A DNA stretch of 47,158 nt from Methylomagnum ishizawai (GTDB lineage Bacteria > Pseudomonadota > Gammaproteobacteria > Methylococcales > Methylomonadaceae): NCBI GenBank assembly GCA_945861705.1, contig CAMAVM010000021.1, forward strand, positions 1 through 47,158. The letters are read 5' to 3'. Positions 45,372-47,158 of this stretch are shown piece after piece. A program made the translations under genes and the position numbers. The notes below the pieces were generated by a model, which was given only the letters and a program-made list of their open reading frames with translations, made no database searches and was not told where the DNA came from. How positions within the stretch are numbered: the stretch's first letter is position 1; the number at the start of each line of letters is the position of its first letter.

Positions 45372-45863
45372 ATGACCGACAAGCTAACACACAAACCTTT
45401 GCTAGGCTGGCGCGAATGGGTAGCATTACCTGAGTTTGGCATCGCTCAGATTAAAGCTAAAATTGATACTGGCGCACGTTCGTCCGCCTTACATGCAGTA
45501 ACTATCGAACCTTACCTAAAAAACGGTGAAAACTGGTTGATGTTTACTGTGCAACCCATCCAAAAACGCGGTGATCTTCTGGTAGAATGCCACGCGCCCA
45601 TCAAAGACCACCGTGCAGTTTCCGATTCTGGCGGACATAAGCAACGCCGTTACGTCATAGAAACCCAGCTACTGTTTGGTCAGCAACTTATTCAAGCTGA
45701 AATAACACTGACTAACCGCGATTCCATGCGTTTTCGTATGTTATTAGGTAGAACTGCAATGAATAAGCACTTCATTATCGACCCGAATGCCTCTTATTTA
45801 CTGGGAAAACCTGATGCGCTCAGTTACAGCACATTATTAACAAGCAGCACGGATGAAACCTAG
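45372..45863 (+). CDS. rimB: RimB/ATP-dependent zinc-protease-family protein (retropepsin-like)
   Basis: 163 residues of a retropepsin-like fold. The catalytic-type motif AKIDTGARSSALHA lies at about 29-42, the flap segment HKQRRYVIETQL follows in the middle, and FRMLLGRTAM is the second hydrophobic-hydrophobic-Gly strand. Members work with RimK (glutamate ligase for ribosomal protein S6), and RimB trims the added glutamates. rimK is not in the window, so a partner must be elsewhere or the family role differs. The product is a single gene ahead of a convergent outer-membrane gene. Confidence 0.8.
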   Translation: MTDKLTHKPLLGWREWVALPEFGIAQIKAKIDTGARSSALHAVTIEPYLKNGENWLMFTVQPIQKRGDLLVECHAPIKDHRAVSDSGGHKQRRYVIETQLLFGQQLIQAEITLTNRDSMRFRMLLGRTAMNKHFIIDPNASYLLGKPDALSYSTLLTSSTDET

Positions 45864-46030
45864 TGCAATTTGGAAAAATAGGGGTGTCGCCATAGTGTGC
45901 TTATGAAAGCATGAACGTATTCAAGCTTCCCAAAAATTGACGACACCAGCACGATTAGAAACAAACGTTATAAAATCCTCCCGCCCTTTGGTAAGGGCTA
46001 GGCGAGTGGAATGCTCTGGAGTCAGATGAT

Positions 46031-47044
46031 TTAAAATACTTTCATAATTCCGCCTAGCACTTGGTAGTCGTAAGGCTGAGGATTAGTGACGGGGACTTCT
46101 ACAGCACCCAGCAGATACCAGTTCTGCCCAAGATGGGTACGAAAACCGGGTGTTAATGATACAAAAGTACCGCTGTTTTGAGAGCGATTGTCAATTGCTT
46201 GGCTAACGTTGGTCGATAGATACCAGACCATATCGCCAAACGGCGTGAAATCATGTGGGGTGAAGTAATAGCCCACCGCCAAATTAGCATCAAACGTGGT
46301 TCGCGCACCCGACTTGGAAATATCACCACTGTACGGAATGGTAAAGCCTGCACCACCGCGCACCACCAAGCCCTTCCATGCGTTAGTCCAGAACTGATAT
46401 TGCGGGGTTATAGCTGCCACATTGTTACCGTTAAAGCTGTTTCCGGTAGGTGTACGAAAGGTCACGTTAAAAGACTGAGTTACATCTTTAGATTCGGAAA
46501 GAATCACCCGAGGTGTGATCCTAAAGTCACCGAAATTCGTCTGCGAATCAATTCCTGGGCCACCGCCATTCGAGACCATCGGAATATCAGTTTGAATCTC
46601 GAAGCGTTGATTAAGTGGCGTATAGTTAATCAGGTTTCCGGTATACCCATCGCCGCTAAGTCCATGCTGCCAACCGAAAACTGCGATGCCTAAGCGGTAG
46701 AAAACACCATCATAAGCGTTTAACCAACCTTGACGTGGTGCGCCTCCACTGCCGTTAGGTGGGCTTGCCCACGGTTTATCCCAGCCTTCGCTGAACAAGT
46801 TGCTGTAGGAAAGATCTTGCCACTTCGAGGGATCAGAATAAACATCTCCTGTTACCGACTCGACGACGGCTTCTGAAAAGCTGTAGGCTTGTTCAGTTTG
46901 AACAGGTATCGCCTGCGCTTCGAGCGTGTCTTGCGCACAAACTTCCCCATTGACTACGAATAGAGCGAGCAGGCACAAAACCGTGGAAAAATTGTGTTGT
47001 GTAGTTTTTATTATTCTTAGATTCAACTCATAAGTGCAATTCAT
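46031..47044 (-). CDS. Outer-membrane beta-barrel protein (transporter-like, MetA-pathway-of-phenol-degradation type)
   Basis: 337 residues: a signal peptide (about 20-38, LCLLALFVVNGEVCA), a plug-like acidic N-terminus, then alternating amphipathic strands ending in LGGIMKVF with the C-terminal Phe typical of barrels. The weak match to the phenol-degradation meta-pathway family is based on overall pattern, and the substrate is unknown. The first 25 residues include no clear charged start, so Met1 may be too early. No neighbouring catabolic gene supports a role in phenol use. Confidence 0.65.
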   Translation of the reverse strand: MNCTYELNLRIIKTTQHNFSTVLCLLALFVVNGEVCAQDTLEAQAIPVQTEQAYSFSEAVVESVTGDVYSDPSKWQDLSYSNLFSEGWDKPWASPPNGSGGAPRQGWLNAYDGVFYRLGIAVFGWQHGLSGDGYTGNLINYTPLNQRFEIQTDIPMVSNGGGPGIDSQTNFGDFRITPRVILSESKDVTQSFNVTFRTPTGNSFNGNNVAAITPQYQFWTNAWKGLVVRGGAGFTIPYSGDISKSGARTTFDANLAVGYYFTPHDFTPFGDMVWYLSTNVSQAIDNRSQNSGTFVSLTPGFRTHLGQNWYLLGAVEVPVTNPQPYDYQVLGGIMKVF

Positions 47045-47116
47045 TTTAACGTGATTGAAAGAGGTTAGCTGATATAGTTCAAGGCTTTTTCAATCCGACC
47101 AAAGATGAGGAAGCTT

Positions 47117-47158
47117 ATGAAAGGTTATAAACAGCTAACCCAGATACAAAGATACCAG
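47117..47158 (+). mobile_element. 5' end of an IS30-family transposase gene, cut by the window edge
   Basis: Fourteen codons reading MKGYKQLTQIQRYQ, the usual opening of IS30-type DDE transposases (a YxxLTxxxRYQI helix-turn-helix). A GAGGA lies seven bases ahead of the ATG. The rest lies outside the window, so only the start is supported. Confidence 0.6.

Noticed and set aside
45883-45947. GGTGTCG/CGACACC pair as a terminator between rimB and the outer-membrane gene
   Set aside because: The 7-bp arms are about 50 nt apart with no T-run, too weak to call.

Overview
The window reads as part of a gammaproteobacterial chromosome. The gene families, the split B12-dependent ribonucleotide reductase and the short palindromic intergenic repeats would suit a methylotroph/methanotroph-like lineage (Methylococcales), but that placement is inference, because no methane or methanol gene is present here. 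Two conserved housekeeping blocks anchor it: the initiator tRNA-rimP-nusA-infB-rbfA-truB-rpsO-pnp locus and a pgaABCD exopolysaccharide operon.

Positions 1-8760 look like the right end of an integrated element at a tRNA-Lys(CTT) gene. From the tRNA leftwards come a tyrosine integrase, an overlapping excisionase-like helix-turn-helix gene, a small unknown gene, an ArdA-type antirestriction gene carrying an unusual zinc ribbon, and a set of small Cys-rich or immunity-like genes (two are tandem paralogues, one with a decayed zinc ribbon). Further left are a GIY-YIG nuclease-like protein and a type I restriction subunit (HsdR) whose N-terminal third is missing. No second copy of the tRNA 3' end was found, so the left boundary is probably outside the window.

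Positions 9100-25500 are core genome. trmL (+) faces the minus-strand pgaABCD operon (poly-beta-1,6-N-acetylglucosamine export, deacetylation and synthesis). mepA (murein endopeptidase) diverges from pgaA. The translation/RNA-decay operon then runs on the minus strand from tRNA-fMet at 25495 down to pnp at 16791.

Positions 25800-34650 hold an ABC exporter and then the class II ribonucleotide reductase. The reductase is encoded as two polypeptides, NrdJa (27947-30097) and NrdJb (33635-34336), behind a tandem pair of NrdR boxes. Between the halves sits an AT-rich insertion with an unknown 232-residue protein, a PD-(D/E)xK restriction endonuclease and an adenine-type DNA methyltransferase, followed by a dense patch of palindromic repeats. 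Related repeats in opposite orientation flank nrdJb. This interrupted essential-enzyme locus is the most striking arrangement in the window.

Positions 34650-47158 carry a TauE/SafE permease, a TraF-like S26 peptidase, an uncharacterised 570-residue protein, a photolyase cluster (phrB, DUF1499, DUF523/DUF1722, a Rossmann-fold dehydratase and a MerR-type regulator with a CarH/LitR-like B12-binding domain), a Tat-exported DUF882 peptidase-like protein, a MarC protein, a RimB-like aspartic-protease-fold protein, an outer-membrane barrel protein, and at the right edge the first 14 codons of what looks like an IS30-family transposase.
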